64,000 nucleotides of DNA. It comes from Alistipes sp. (GTDB lineage Bacteria; Bacteroidota; Bacteroidia; Bacteroidales; Rikenellaceae). The position numbers were made by a program, and so were the translations under genes. Shown piece after piece: positions 17,041 to 26,448 of the stretch. The notes beneath the pieces were generated by a model. The model made no database searches and had not been told where the DNA came from. It worked only from the letters and a program-made list of their open reading frames with translations. Each line of letters starts with the position of its first letter. Position 1 is the stretch's first letter. Location of the stretch: positions 1 through 64,000 of the forward strand of contig JAFTVX010000009.1 in NCBI GenBank assembly GCA_017465575.1, written 5' to 3'.

Positions 17041-19155
17041 ATGAAAAAATTACTCTTTATTATGACATTGGCAACTATTCTTGCAGGCTGCAACTGCGAG
17101 AAGAGCGACGAGGGCACACCCAAGCCCCTCGTTATCGACAACGCCCTCACCGCTGAGGAGAAGGAGGCGGGTATTCTCACCGCAGAGGTGATGTGGAAGA
17201 TGAGCCGTATCGGCGCTCAGACTCTCTCGCCCGACGGCACAAAGCTTCTCTATGCCGTTACGCAGTACAACCTTGCGGAAAACCGTGGCTTATCGTTCCT
17301 CTGGCTTAAGGATATGGCAACTGGCGAGGAGCGCTGCCTCACGGACAACTGCTCGACAAACCACTCGGCACAGTGGCTCGACAACGAGAACTTTGCATTT
17401 ATGTCGAACCGCTCGGGCTCATCACAGGTGTGGGCAATGGATATCGAGGGCAAGAACCTCCGTCAGCTCACCTCGTTTGAGAACGATGTTGAGGGTTACG
17501 GCATCGCTGGTGACCACGCCTTCTATGTTCAGCGTGTGAAGGTTGCACCCTTGAAGGGCAATGACAAGTATGCCGATATGGATAAGTCGAAGGTGCGTAT
17601 CTACGACGACCTTATGGTGCGCCACTGGGACTACTGGGATGATGGCTCATACTTGCACATCTTCGCTGCTGATTACAAGGATAACAAGATTTCGGAGGGT
17701 GTAGATATTATCGGTGCGGATAAGGCATACGATGCTCCCCTTGCCCCCTATTTCGACACTGCCGAGATTCGTCTGTCGCCCGATGGCTCGCTCTTGGCAT
17801 ATACTTGCAAACCCTTGACAGGCACGGAGTATGCGCTATCTACCGACTCTGATATCTTCCTCTATGACTTTGCTACGAAGGCTACACGCAACCTCTCGAA
17901 GGAGGCAGCATCGCGCATTGACGAGAAGTTCGTAGGCTACGACAAGTACCCCGTATTCTCGCCCGATGGTCGCAAGATTGCCTTCCGCTCGATGCGTCGC
18001 CCTGGCAACGAGGCCGACCAGCAGCGCTTGTGGGTCTACGACCTCGACACCGACGAGTGCCGCTACATCACTCGTGGCCACGACATCTGCGCTACGGAGG
18101 TTGTTTGGGACGGCAACGAGGCTATGTACTTCGTATTGCCTTGGCGCGCTACACACCAAATTGCACATATCGACCTTGATGGTAACCTCAAGCATATCAC
18201 CGCTGGCGACCACGATATCAACTCGTTCACTATGGCTGAGGGTCGTATCGTAGCCAATATGAACACTATCTCGAAGGCGGTAGAGCTCTACGATGTAGAC
18301 TTGGAGAGTGGCGCACTTAACCAGATTACGGATGTCAACCGCGAGATTTACGACAATATCCGCTTTGGCGAGGTGCAGAAGCGTTGGATTAAGACTACCG
18401 ACGGCAAGGAGATGCTCACTTGGGTGATTCTTCCTCCCGACTTCGACCCCACAAAGAAATATCCTACATTGCTCTACTGTCAGGGTGGCCCCCAGAGCAT
18501 CGTATCGCAGTTCTGGAGCTATCGTTGGAACTTCCAGCTTATCGCTGCTCAGGGCTATGTTGTTGTAGCGCCTAACCGCCGTGGTTGTCCCTCGTTCGGT
18601 CAGGAGTGGACCGACCAGATTTCGGGCGACTACTCGGGTCAGAACATCGAGGACTACCTCGCTGCTATCGACCAGGTATCTGAGGAGCCTTGGGTTGATA
18701 AGGACCACCGTGGTTGCGTAGGTGCATCGTATGGTGGCTACTCGACCTACTACCTCGCTGGCACACACGAGGGTCGCTTCAAGGCATTTATCGCTCACTG
18801 CGGCATCTTCAACTTCGAGTCGATGTATGGCCACACCGAGGAGTTGTTCTTCGTGACGAACGACTATGGCGGTGCTTACTGGGATAAGGATAATGCTGTG
18901 GCTCAGCGCTCTTACGCCAACTCGCCCCACAAGAAGGTGGCAAACTGGGATACTCCTATTATGATTATCACTGGCGAGAAGGACTACCGTATCCCTTATA
19001 GCCAGTCGTTGGAGGCCTTCACCGCAGCCCGCGTTCAGGGCATCGATGCTCGCTTGGTATCGTTCGAGAACGAGGCACACCAGGTATTCCAGCCCCAGAA
19101 CAACATCGTTTGGAACAGGGAGTTCTTTGGCTGGCTCGACAAGTACCTGAAATAG
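17041..19155 (+). CDS. S9-family (DPP5/DPP4-like) peptidase lipoprotein
   Basis: 704 residues. The signal ends LAGC (Cys17), so it is probably a lipoprotein. A TolB/WD40-like propeller (about 50-440, with repeated LSPDG and FSPDG turns) precedes an alpha/beta-hydrolase domain. The triad is visible: Ser563 in GASYGGYS, Asp648 in GEKDYRIP and His680 in NEAHQVF. Family members release dipeptides from oligopeptides in the periplasm or at the surface; with the S46 peptidase in this window it points to amino-acid fermentation. I cannot separate DPP4 from DPP5 specificity by eye. Confidence 0.9.
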   Translation: MKKLLFIMTLATILAGCNCEKSDEGTPKPLVIDNALTAEEKEAGILTAEVMWKMSRIGAQTLSPDGTKLLYAVTQYNLAENRGLSFLWLKDMATGEERCLTDNCSTNHSAQWLDNENFAFMSNRSGSSQVWAMDIEGKNLRQLTSFENDVEGYGIAGDHAFYVQRVKVAPLKGNDKYADMDKSKVRIYDDLMVRHWDYWDDGSYLHIFAADYKDNKISEGVDIIGADKAYDAPLAPYFDTAEIRLSPDGSLLAYTCKPLTGTEYALSTDSDIFLYDFATKATRNLSKEAASRIDEKFVGYDKYPVFSPDGRKIAFRSMRRPGNEADQQRLWVYDLDTDECRYITRGHDICATEVVWDGNEAMYFVLPWRATHQIAHIDLDGNLKHITAGDHDINSFTMAEGRIVANMNTISKAVELYDVDLESGALNQITDVNREIYDNIRFGEVQKRWIKTTDGKEMLTWVILPPDFDPTKKYPTLLYCQGGPQSIVSQFWSYRWNFQLIAAQGYVVVAPNRRGCPSFGQEWTDQISGDYSGQNIEDYLAAIDQVSEEPWVDKDHRGCVGASYGGYSTYYLAGTHEGRFKAFIAHCGIFNFESMYGHTEELFFVTNDYGGAYWDKDNAVAQRSYANSPHKKVANWDTPIMIITGEKDYRIPYSQSLEAFTAARVQGIDARLVSFENEAHQVFQPQNNIVWNREFFGWLDKYLK

Positions 19156-19174
19156 GCTTAAATGAGAAATGAGC

Positions 19175-19204
19175 AATAGGGCAAGCGTGGCTTGCCCTAT
19201 TTTA
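19175..19204 (+). terminator. Terminator of the S9 peptidase gene
   Basis: 11-bp perfect stem AATAGGGCAAG/CTTGCCCTATT with a 5-base loop, followed by TTT. Confidence 0.75.
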
Positions 19205-19500
19205 GTTGTTAGTTATTAGTTGTTAGTTGTTAGAGTTTTAAGACCATTAAGACCTTAGGACTTTAAGACCATTAGGAAAATTTCCTATCGTCTTTTCGTC
19301 TTATTGTCCTATCGTCTTAAAAATCTCTTTGCTCATTGCTCATTCTAACAATTAAAAACTAACAACTAACAACTCTCATTTCTAATGAGTTAAAATGAGT
19401 TAAAATGTTTTTTTAGCGGAATAGCTAACAACTAATAACTAAAAACTAACAACTAAAAATCATTGCTCATTGCTAATTTCTAATTGCTCATTGCTCATTA
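19205..19500 (+). repeat. Cluster of word arrays in a long intergenic gap
   Basis: The gap contains no gene. It holds TTAGTTGTTAG words (to 19235); an inverted array of AAGACCATTAGGAC-like words with arms 19236-19273 and 19287-19321 around the palindrome AGGAAAATTTCCT (19274-19286); CTCATTGCTCATTC and ACTAACAACT words; a short RGTTAAAATG array with T-tract (19387-19414); and more AACTAAAAACT and TTGCTCATTGC words up to the next promoter. Confidence 0.7.
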
Positions 19501-19514
19501 TCAAAAAATTATTG

Positions 19515-19522
19515 TATATTTG
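19515..19522 (+). promoter_or_regulatory. -7 box of the first BACON lipoprotein promoter
   Basis: TATATTTG, a full -7 match, 52 bases before the chosen ATG. A TTGC word from the upstream array lies near the expected -33 distance. Confidence 0.6.
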
Positions 19523-19574
19523 TAGCCTAATATGGTGAGAAATTAATTTTTTGTCCAACATAACTTTTAACTTT

Positions 19575-22073
19575 ATGAGAATTAAACATCTACTTTTAAC
19601 AGCTCTTGCACTGCCCCTTTTGTTTGTGGCATGTAAGCAGAATGACCCTGTTGACGAGGTGAAGAACCCCACCATCGAGCTTACAGCTGGTGAGGCCACC
19701 GAGTATTCACTATCGTTTACAATCAATACCACCGAGGCTGAGGCTGTAGCATGGTTGGCTATCGAGGCTGAGGAGGCCACCCCCACCGCATCTGAGGTAT
19801 TGGCAAACGGCACCAAGGTCGAGGCCAACAAGAGCGTTGAGTGCACAGCATCGGAGCTTGAGGAGAATACCGAGTACACCATTGTGGCTGCGGTAAAGAA
19901 CTCTAAGGCTGTCGATAAGAAGGAGATTAAGATGACCACTATGGCTGCTGACCCCGAGGCAACGCAGTTCAAGCGTAAGTCGGCTTCGGAGGTTGAGTTT
20001 ACCGCTGAGGGTGGCAAGGGCGAGATCGAGTACGAGATTGTTAATCCTATCGAGGGCGTTGAGGTTGATGCCAACACTGATGCAGAGTGGATTACACTTG
20101 TTATCGGCGAGAAGATTACATTCACCGTAGCTGCCAACACCACTGAGGAGCCACGCGAGGACAAGATTACCGCAACTTATGGCGACCTTAAGTTCGAGGT
20201 AAAGGTTAAGCAGGCTGCTAAGGAGCCAGGCGACGAGCCTGTAGATGGCGATGTAAACTTCACCGCTTCGGTTTATGAGGTGTTCTACTACGGCACCCAG
20301 TACTCTGCAGCTTACAACTACATGGTTTACCTCTCGGATAATGGTCTTAACGAGAACGGCCACTATAAGCAGGACGGCGTATACTACATGCTCGACATCT
20401 ATGCTGCCGATAGCGCCGAGAACAATAGCTTCACACTTCCCAACGGCAAGTACACTGCATCGGAGACACCTAATGCCGGCACCTTTGGCATTGGCGACTA
20501 TGGCGCATGCATCAAGCTTGTTGACGGTGTTCCCACCTACTCGATGTACAAGCAGGGTACCGTTACCGTTACCGACGGCAAGATTGAGGCTAAGATTATG
20601 ATGGAGGATGGCACAATCCACAATGTCGTATTCGAGGGCAACCTCCGCTTCGACGGCAAGGATCCCGAGAATCCCGACCAGCCCACAGGCATCACCCTTA
20701 AGGCCGACAGCTGGACATGGGGTGGCTCATCAAGCTACGGCAACAAGTACGCAGTATCGGGTGAGGGCTTCTCACTTGATGTTCACTTCCCCGTAAAGTA
20801 TGCCTCTGAGAGCGCACTTGCCGAGGGCGAGTACATCTGGACCAACACCTCATGGTGGGGCTACAACGACTTCGAGAACGAGTTCACCACACGCGCATTC
20901 CTCGTTGATGGCGCATACGCCTCAATCGTCAAGGAGGGCTCGGCAACCGTTGCTGTTGAGGGCGATGTCTACACCATCAACCTCACACTTGAGGCCGAGG
21001 AGGCTACCTACCTTGTAGAGTACTCTGGCAAGCTCGTTGATGACTCACAGGGTGGCAATGAGCAGGGCGACGAGGTGGTATTCACTAAGATGGAGAGCCT
21101 TGGCTACAACGCTGCATACTACTTCTACGAGTATAAGCTCACCAACGATGCTGGCGACTCTTTGCAGCTCTGCGTCAACGACTACCAGTCAAAGGAGGGC
21201 TTCATCTACACCAATAACGGCTTCGAGTGGATTTCAATCTCGTATTGCGGCAACCGCGACTACTTCTCTACTCGTAACATCTTTATTGGTGGCACATCAT
21301 ACACCGCGACATCTGGCTCTATGGAGGTTGTTACCGACGAGGTTACATACCACATGGATATCACCCTCAAGCTTCTTATGACTGCGGGTGGCTCTAAGAC
21401 CTTCAAGTTCTCGGGCAAGGTTGGCGACGATAGCGGCAATGGTGGCGAGACTCCCGCTGAGCCTACCAAGCTCGCTACACCTTCGGTATCGGGCCTTGTT
21501 TCGGGCAACGCTGCTACCATCAGCTGGCAGGAGGTTGCAGGCGCTAAGGATTACAGCGTATCGCTCAATGGCACATTCTTGCAGAGTGTCGAGACCGCTT
21601 ATATCGTGTTGAGCGACCTTGCGTACTCGACTACTTACAGCGTATCGGTTGTCGCTAACCCCGCAGACACCACAGCGAACAGCGCTTCTGACGCAGGTAC
21701 AGCGACATTCACCACCGAGGCTGACCCCAACGGTGGCGAGGAGCCTGAGCAGCCTGGCGATGGTGGTGGCGATGCTACCGAGAGCTTCGAGAATTGGACA
21801 TTCAATGCTACATTGGATATGGGTGCGCTGACACTTACCCTTAGCGATGGCAATCACACCGTAGCATGCAAGCTCAACGAGATTGCAGGTGGCACATTCT
21901 ACATCAACGATTCGGGTGCCTTGAACGCTTACGATGTTACCGTTAATGGTGTAGCAGCAGAGAGCGCATCGGGCTCTATCGAGATGTCATCAGCATCGAA
22001 CTACCATATCGAGATTGACGCTGTGATTAATGGCGTTAAGTATACAGGCACCTCGACAAATGCCGTTGTATAA
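19575..22073 (+). CDS. BACON-domain lipoprotein 1 with repeated beta-rich domains
   Basis: 832 residues from ATG 19575; an in-frame TTG 24 bases earlier was rejected because ATG gives a perfect lipoprotein signal ending LFVAC (Cys20). Order: a fibronectin-III-like domain (about 32-123), a BACON domain (about 138-214, with AEWITL and a VKQAAK end), three related beta-rich domains (about 228-358, 373-487, 500-615) containing FYYGTQY and YLSDNG turns, a second FN3-like domain (633-713) and a fourth short beta-rich domain to the end. Pro/Gly/Glu linkers separate them. Probably a surface glycan- or mucin-binding lipoprotein; no catalytic motif seen. First of three tandem paralogues. Confidence 0.8.
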   Translation: MRIKHLLLTALALPLLFVACKQNDPVDEVKNPTIELTAGEATEYSLSFTINTTEAEAVAWLAIEAEEATPTASEVLANGTKVEANKSVECTASELEENTEYTIVAAVKNSKAVDKKEIKMTTMAADPEATQFKRKSASEVEFTAEGGKGEIEYEIVNPIEGVEVDANTDAEWITLVIGEKITFTVAANTTEEPREDKITATYGDLKFEVKVKQAAKEPGDEPVDGDVNFTASVYEVFYYGTQYSAAYNYMVYLSDNGLNENGHYKQDGVYYMLDIYAADSAENNSFTLPNGKYTASETPNAGTFGIGDYGACIKLVDGVPTYSMYKQGTVTVTDGKIEAKIMMEDGTIHNVVFEGNLRFDGKDPENPDQPTGITLKADSWTWGGSSSYGNKYAVSGEGFSLDVHFPVKYASESALAEGEYIWTNTSWWGYNDFENEFTTRAFLVDGAYASIVKEGSATVAVEGDVYTINLTLEAEEATYLVEYSGKLVDDSQGGNEQGDEVVFTKMESLGYNAAYYFYEYKLTNDAGDSLQLCVNDYQSKEGFIYTNNGFEWISISYCGNRDYFSTRNIFIGGTSYTATSGSMEVVTDEVTYHMDITLKLLMTAGGSKTFKFSGKVGDDSGNGGETPAEPTKLATPSVSGLVSGNAATISWQEVAGAKDYSVSLNGTFLQSVETAYIVLSDLAYSTTYSVSVVANPADTTANSASDAGTATFTTEADPNGGEEPEQPGDGGGDATESFENWTFNATLDMGALTLTLSDGNHTVACKLNEIAGGTFYINDSGALNAYDVTVNGVAAESASGSIEMSSASNYHIEIDAVINGVKYTGTSTNAVV

Positions 22074-22145
22074 CAACCGATAGATGATGTAGATTGGGCT
22101 TTAAGACTCTACACAGCCCACTCTAACATCTAACCCACATAAACC

Positions 22146-22179
22146 AAGAGCAAGGAATTTCGTTTCTTTGCTCTTTTTT
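22146..22179 (+). terminator. Terminator after BACON lipoprotein 1
   Basis: Stem AGAGCAAGGAA against TTTCTTTGCTCT, followed by TTTTTT. It separates lipoprotein 1 from the promoter of lipoprotein 2. Confidence 0.7.
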
Positions 22180-22190
22180 ATGCCCTACTA

Positions 22191-22222
22191 TTTGGAAATA
22201 GCAATAAAAAAATTTAATTTTG
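22191..22222 (+). promoter_or_regulatory. Promoter of BACON lipoprotein 2
   Basis: TTTG (22191-22194), 20 bases, TAATTTTG (22215-22222): complete Bacteroidota promoter, 30 bases before the ATG. Confidence 0.75.
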
Positions 22223-22252
22223 CTATGCAAAATCTAAAACAACTAATGCAAA

Positions 22253-23863
22253 ATGACTATTAAACAACTTTTCTATACCCTTCTGCTCTTCTCATTGGCC
22301 TTTGTGGCGTGCGACAAGGAGCCTGTCCCCGACAAGGTTGACCCCACTTATACACCCAAATTGACACTTACTTCTGAGGCGACTATGGAGTTCACAGCCG
22401 AAGGTGGCGAGGGCACTATCACCTATACCGCCGAGATGGTCGAGGTAACTCGTGTAGTCGAGAAGCCCGAGGTTGAGGCCGTTTGTGAGGCAGATTGGGT
22501 AACCAACCTTACCGTTGCCGAGGAGATTACCTTCACCGTTACGGCCAACGAGGCAGAGGCTCGCGAGACCAAGGTTGTTGTTAGCTATGGTGATAAGTCG
22601 TTCGAGGTGGCCATTAAGCAGTCGGCCAAGGAGCAAAACGAGGAGCCAGAACCCGAGCCCGAATTGACACTTACGACCGAGTCTACCCTATCGTTTAAGG
22701 CCGAGGGAGGCGTGGGCGAGATTGGCTACACCTTGGAGAATAAGAAGGAGGACGTAGAGCTTACAGCAGAGTGCAATGCAGAGTGGATTACCGACATAAC
22801 GATTGGCGAGAATATCACCTTCACGGTAACCGCCAACGAGGGCGAGGCACGCGATAGCAAGGTTGTTGTAGCATACGGCGAGCTATCGTTTGAGGTTGCC
22901 ATTAAGCAGGAGGCAAAGCCCACCGAGGAGCCAACAACCATAGAGTTTACCGCCAACTACTTTGATGGCGAGTACTATGGCGACTACTACTCGCCAGGCA
23001 TCGGCAACTACTACCTCCACCTTTCGGATAACGGCTTCCAGGAGAGTGGCTATGCCCTACCCAACTCGACATACTATCGTATCGACCTCTATTCGGACTA
23101 TTTTAGTGGCTCGGAGGTGGAGTATTTGCAGTTGCCCTACGGCACCTACACGCTCGACCTCAACAACACCTTTGCGCACGGCACATTCTCGGTTGCCTAC
23201 TCAAAGCTACTCGGCTCCAACGGCGAGGGCAGCTTTGTCGTAGAGAAGTCGTTTGAGGCGGGCGAACTCGTTGTAGATGAGGAGGGCGCAGTGCTCAAAG
23301 TAACAATCGAGGGCAAGGAGCATATCGTAACCTACAAGGGTGCTACACTTGTTGCCGACAAGCGCTCGGCTACGGGCGAGGATGTCGGCGGTGGCGAGGA
23401 CCTTATCCCCGAGGGCACTCTCTCGACACTCACCGAGGACTACGCAACGGTTATTGACGACCACATGTTGATGTATGCCAACTATGGCGACTACTACTCT
23501 ACGGGGCTAAACAACTGGACATTTGCCCTTTGGCCCAACGACTATGAGGGCGACCATATTCAGTTCGACATTATGAACCAAAGCTCTTCGGCTATGTATG
23601 GCACCTACACTGTGGGTGACGAGAACACCGCTTACAGCTTCTTCAAGGGCTATATCGAGGATGATGGCTCAGGCTCGGCAGGTTATATGCGTGGCTCGTG
23701 GTACTATACCGACGATGGCGTAACGATGGCGCCCTTCGTTGGTGGCGAGCTAAAAATTAGCAACGCCGGAAATAGCAATATCAAGGTCGACTTTACGGTT
23801 ACCGACGACAAGGGCAACACCATCACAGGTAGCTGGACAGGCAAACCACAGGCAATACAATAA
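22253..23863 (+). CDS. BACON-domain lipoprotein 2
   Basis: 536 residues, lipoprotein signal ending AFVAC (Cys20). Two BACON domains follow (about 36-127 and 137-220), each with the EADWVTNL or NAEWITDI strand and a conserved SFEVAIKQ end. Then come two copies of the beta-rich domain seen in the neighbours (about 230-360 and 385-536), with EYYGDYYSPG, YLHLSDNGF and YYRIDLYSD motifs in the first and NYGDYYSTG in the second. BACON domains of gut Bacteroidetes are linked to glycan or mucin binding; that role here is inferred. It has its own promoter but lies only 69 bases before lipoprotein 3. Confidence 0.8.
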   Translation: MTIKQLFYTLLLFSLAFVACDKEPVPDKVDPTYTPKLTLTSEATMEFTAEGGEGTITYTAEMVEVTRVVEKPEVEAVCEADWVTNLTVAEEITFTVTANEAEARETKVVVSYGDKSFEVAIKQSAKEQNEEPEPEPELTLTTESTLSFKAEGGVGEIGYTLENKKEDVELTAECNAEWITDITIGENITFTVTANEGEARDSKVVVAYGELSFEVAIKQEAKPTEEPTTIEFTANYFDGEYYGDYYSPGIGNYYLHLSDNGFQESGYALPNSTYYRIDLYSDYFSGSEVEYLQLPYGTYTLDLNNTFAHGTFSVAYSKLLGSNGEGSFVVEKSFEAGELVVDEEGAVLKVTIEGKEHIVTYKGATLVADKRSATGEDVGGGEDLIPEGTLSTLTEDYATVIDDHMLMYANYGDYYSTGLNNWTFALWPNDYEGDHIQFDIMNQSSSAMYGTYTVGDENTAYSFFKGYIEDDGSGSAGYMRGSWYYTDDGVTMAPFVGGELKISNAGNSNIKVDFTVTDDKGNTITGSWTGKPQAIQ

Positions 23864-23932
23864 TTAGCAATTTAAGCTCGATTTCGTATACTTGTAAAAC
23901 GATTAAAAACACAACTAAATAATTTACGCATT

Positions 23933-25843
23933 ATGAAAAAACTATTCTATCTATTGCTTGCATTGCCATTGGTATTTGCAGCGTGTGAGCCCGACACTCC
24001 CGAGCAGGAAGTGGAGAAGGAGGCTGTTTTGACTCTTACATCGGAGGCTACAATGAGTTTCGGTGCCGAGGGTGGCGAGGGTGTTATCACCTTTACCGCA
24101 GAGCTTAAGGATGTTACTCGTAATTCGCCCGTTCCCGAGCCCGTAGTTGAGGCAGCTTGTGAGGCTGATTGGGTAACCGACCTTACCGTAGACGAGAATA
24201 TCACCTTCACCGTTTTGGCTAACGAGGGCGATGCTCGCGAGACCAAGGTTGTTGTATCGTATGACGACAAGTCGTTCGAGGTAGTCGTTAAGCAGGCTGC
24301 CAAGGAGCAGAACGAGGAGCCCGAGCCCGAGGATGGCGTTAAGTTTGTTGCTCAGTATCTTCAGGGCGACTACTACGGCGATGAGTACTCTCCTGGCGTA
24401 GGCAACTACTTCTTCTACCTTTCGGACCTCGGTATCGACGAGAGCGGCAGTGCATATGCTGGTGGTACTTACTACCGCGTAGACCTCTACGGCCCATTGT
24501 ACGAGGGCGAGGGTGAGTTATCACTCCCCGTAGGCACCTACACCTTCGATGCTAACGACACTATGGCAGAGTGGACCATTGGCAACTACTACTCATCATA
24601 CATCGTATTCGATGAGGAGGGCTACTGCACTACTGGTGAGAATGGCGCTCCCTTCACCGCAGCTACATTGGTTGTTACCGAAAGTGGCCTAACATTCACC
24701 GTTACAATCGACGGCAAGGAGCACACCGTAACCTATGAGGGTAAGGGCGAGTGGATTGACTACACCGCAGAGGTTGAGCCTTCGGAGTTTACTGCCAACT
24801 ATGCAATCGCCACCTACTATGGCGATCAGTACACTCCTGGCACGGCCGACAACTTCTTCTTCTTCCTCTCAGACCTCGGCTTTGACGCCGATGGCTACCC
24901 TGTGGCAAATGGTCAGTACTTCCGTTTCGACATCTACAGCGATATCGTAGACACCACCAATGGCATCACTATGCCCGATGGCACATACGAGCTCGACTTG
25001 AACAACACTTATGCTCCTGGCACATTTACCAACGAGTACTCTATGTACTTCGCTATTGACGAGTACGGCTACGACTACTTAGCTACATCGTATTACTCAG
25101 CAGGCTCACTCACTAAGGAGGGTAACAAGATTACTGCCGAGGTGGTTATCGCTGGCACAACATACACCATCGAGTACGAGGGCGACATCACCATCAACGA
25201 TGCTCGTGAGTCTGAGGATCCCGATACTCCCGTAGACCCCGAGGATCCCGAGAACCCCACTCCTGGTGAGGGCATGTCTACTCTTACTGGCGACAAGGAG
25301 CTCAACATCACCACCGCATCGTACTCTTTGGAGTACTACGGCGACTACTTCAGCACCGACACCGACAACTGGATGCTCTACATCTACGAGGATGCAGAGA
25401 CCTACGATGGTGCATTCATCATGCTCGACTTCCTCAACGACCCCTACGCTGACGACATCGCAGGTACTTACACCGCAGATAACGGCGACTACACCTACGA
25501 GCAGTACACCTACTTCCCCGGCTATGTTGATGGCGAGGATATGTATGGCGTATGGTACACCGAGATGGTTGGTGGCGCCGATATCACCGCTTTGGCACCT
25601 ATCGCAGATGGCGAGATTAAGATTGAGTGCGCAGGCGATGTTTACACCATCACATTCGACTGCGTAGACGATGCTGGCAACAAGATTACCGGTACCGTTG
25701 TAGCTAATCCTATCGACTACTCAGCAATGGCACTCTCGGCACAGCCCGCAAAGAAGAGTGTTACGAAGCGAGTAAATTACGAGAAGGTAAAGATTGAGGC
25801 TAAGTCGTTTAGCCCCAAGAGCAAGACTCTCTCGGTTCGCTAA
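23933..25843 (+). CDS. BACON-domain lipoprotein 3
   Basis: 636 residues, lipoprotein signal ending VFAAC (Cys18). One BACON domain (about 33-125) is nearly identical in layout to the first of lipoprotein 2 (EADWVTDL and SFEVVVKQAAKEQNEEPEPE). Three beta-rich domains follow (about 137-257, 285-425, 447-600), with DYYGDEYSPG, TYYGDQYTPG and EYYGDYFSTD. The last 35 residues are a Lys/Ser-rich basic tail, unlike the other two paralogues. A weak -7 box (TATACTTG, 23887-23894) precedes it; read-through from lipoprotein 2 is also possible. Function as for its neighbours. Confidence 0.8.
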   Translation: MKKLFYLLLALPLVFAACEPDTPEQEVEKEAVLTLTSEATMSFGAEGGEGVITFTAELKDVTRNSPVPEPVVEAACEADWVTDLTVDENITFTVLANEGDARETKVVVSYDDKSFEVVVKQAAKEQNEEPEPEDGVKFVAQYLQGDYYGDEYSPGVGNYFFYLSDLGIDESGSAYAGGTYYRVDLYGPLYEGEGELSLPVGTYTFDANDTMAEWTIGNYYSSYIVFDEEGYCTTGENGAPFTAATLVVTESGLTFTVTIDGKEHTVTYEGKGEWIDYTAEVEPSEFTANYAIATYYGDQYTPGTADNFFFFLSDLGFDADGYPVANGQYFRFDIYSDIVDTTNGITMPDGTYELDLNNTYAPGTFTNEYSMYFAIDEYGYDYLATSYYSAGSLTKEGNKITAEVVIAGTTYTIEYEGDITINDARESEDPDTPVDPEDPENPTPGEGMSTLTGDKELNITTASYSLEYYGDYFSTDTDNWMLYIYEDAETYDGAFIMLDFLNDPYADDIAGTYTADNGDYTYEQYTYFPGYVDGEDMYGVWYTEMVGGADITALAPIADGEIKIECAGDVYTITFDCVDDAGNKITGTVVANPIDYSAMALSAQPAKKSVTKRVNYEKVKIEAKSFSPKSKTLSVR

Positions 25844-25866
25844 TCGCGCGATATATAATATAGGTA

Positions 25867-25903
25867 TTAGGGCTGACCTTCGGGTCGGCCCTAATTCGTT
25901 TTA
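25867..25903 (+). terminator. Terminator after the lipoprotein cluster
   Basis: 12-bp stem TTAGGGCTGACC with a TTCG loop (one G-T wobble), followed by TTCGTTTT. Confidence 0.8.
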
Positions 25904-26250
25904 AGAGCAAAGTTCAAAGAGCAAAGATGAAAGAGAGTTGTTAGTTATTAGTTTTTAGTTATTAGAAAACTTCCTCTGAAAAAACATTTTAACCCATTTT
26001 AACTCATCGTAACTCATTTTAACTCATTAGAGAGAGACCACAGAGAGTGTGCAGGCGTTTCGCCTGCTTGGGCATAAATGCCCAATAGGATTTAATAGGA
26101 CTCAATAGGGCACAATAGGAAAATAGGGTAATGCTGATAGCGCATCGCCCTATCAAATCCTATAAAATCCTATTAAACCCTATCGACTGCGCTAACTACT
26201 CTCATTGCTCATTCTAACAACTAAAAACTAACAACTAAAAACTCTCCCTA
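25904..26250 (+). repeat. Composite word-array element before metK
   Basis: No gene here. In order: TTAGTTATTAG words; a minus-strand 10-base-phased array (25980-26029); two tight hairpins, GCAGGCG/CGCCTGC and GGGCAT/ATGCCC (26051-26083); an array of AATAGGATTT-like words; the core ATGCTGATAGCGC (26131-26143); a reverse-complementary array of AAATCCTAT words; the box CTATCGACTGCGC (26179-26191); CTCATTGCTCATTC; and AACAACTAAAAACT words. Module order is the same as in the TTAGGG-type elements although the array word is different. Confidence 0.7.
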
Positions 26251-26296
26251 TAAGTTCCGCTTATACCTCGATAAAAAAATATTTCCGTTCATTTTC

Positions 26297-26325
26297 TTTG
26301 ATGTTCCGAAAATTTATTACCTTTG
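26297..26325 (+). promoter_or_regulatory. metK promoter
   Basis: TTTG (26297-26300), 17 bases, TACCTTTG (26318-26325). Transcription should begin just before the riboswitch. Confidence 0.7.
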
Positions 26326-26337
26326 CGCCCAGAAAAT

Positions 26338-26393
26338 CACTGTGGAAGGATTTGGACTTATTGCAACCACAATAAAAAACTGCTAAAAGGCAT
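26338..26393 (+). promoter_or_regulatory. SAM-II-like riboswitch in the metK leader
   Basis: The leader contains, in order, GGATTTG, TATTGCAA, CCAC and a segment AAAAAACTGCTAAAAGG. This is the order and sequence of conserved parts in the SAM-II (SAM_alpha) class. P1 would be TGTGG (26341-26345) with CCACA (26367-26371), the remainder forming the H-type pseudoknot. SAM-II binds S-adenosylmethionine, the product of MetK, so feedback repression is expected. Just downstream CCTTCCATA (26411-26419) can pair with TGTGGAAGG (26341-26349) and so compete with P1, a plausible expression switch. Confidence 0.75.
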
Positions 26394-26448
26394 ATTTTAT
26401 ACGCAATTCCCCTTCCATACTTTTTTAACTTAACAAATTATTTAAAGT

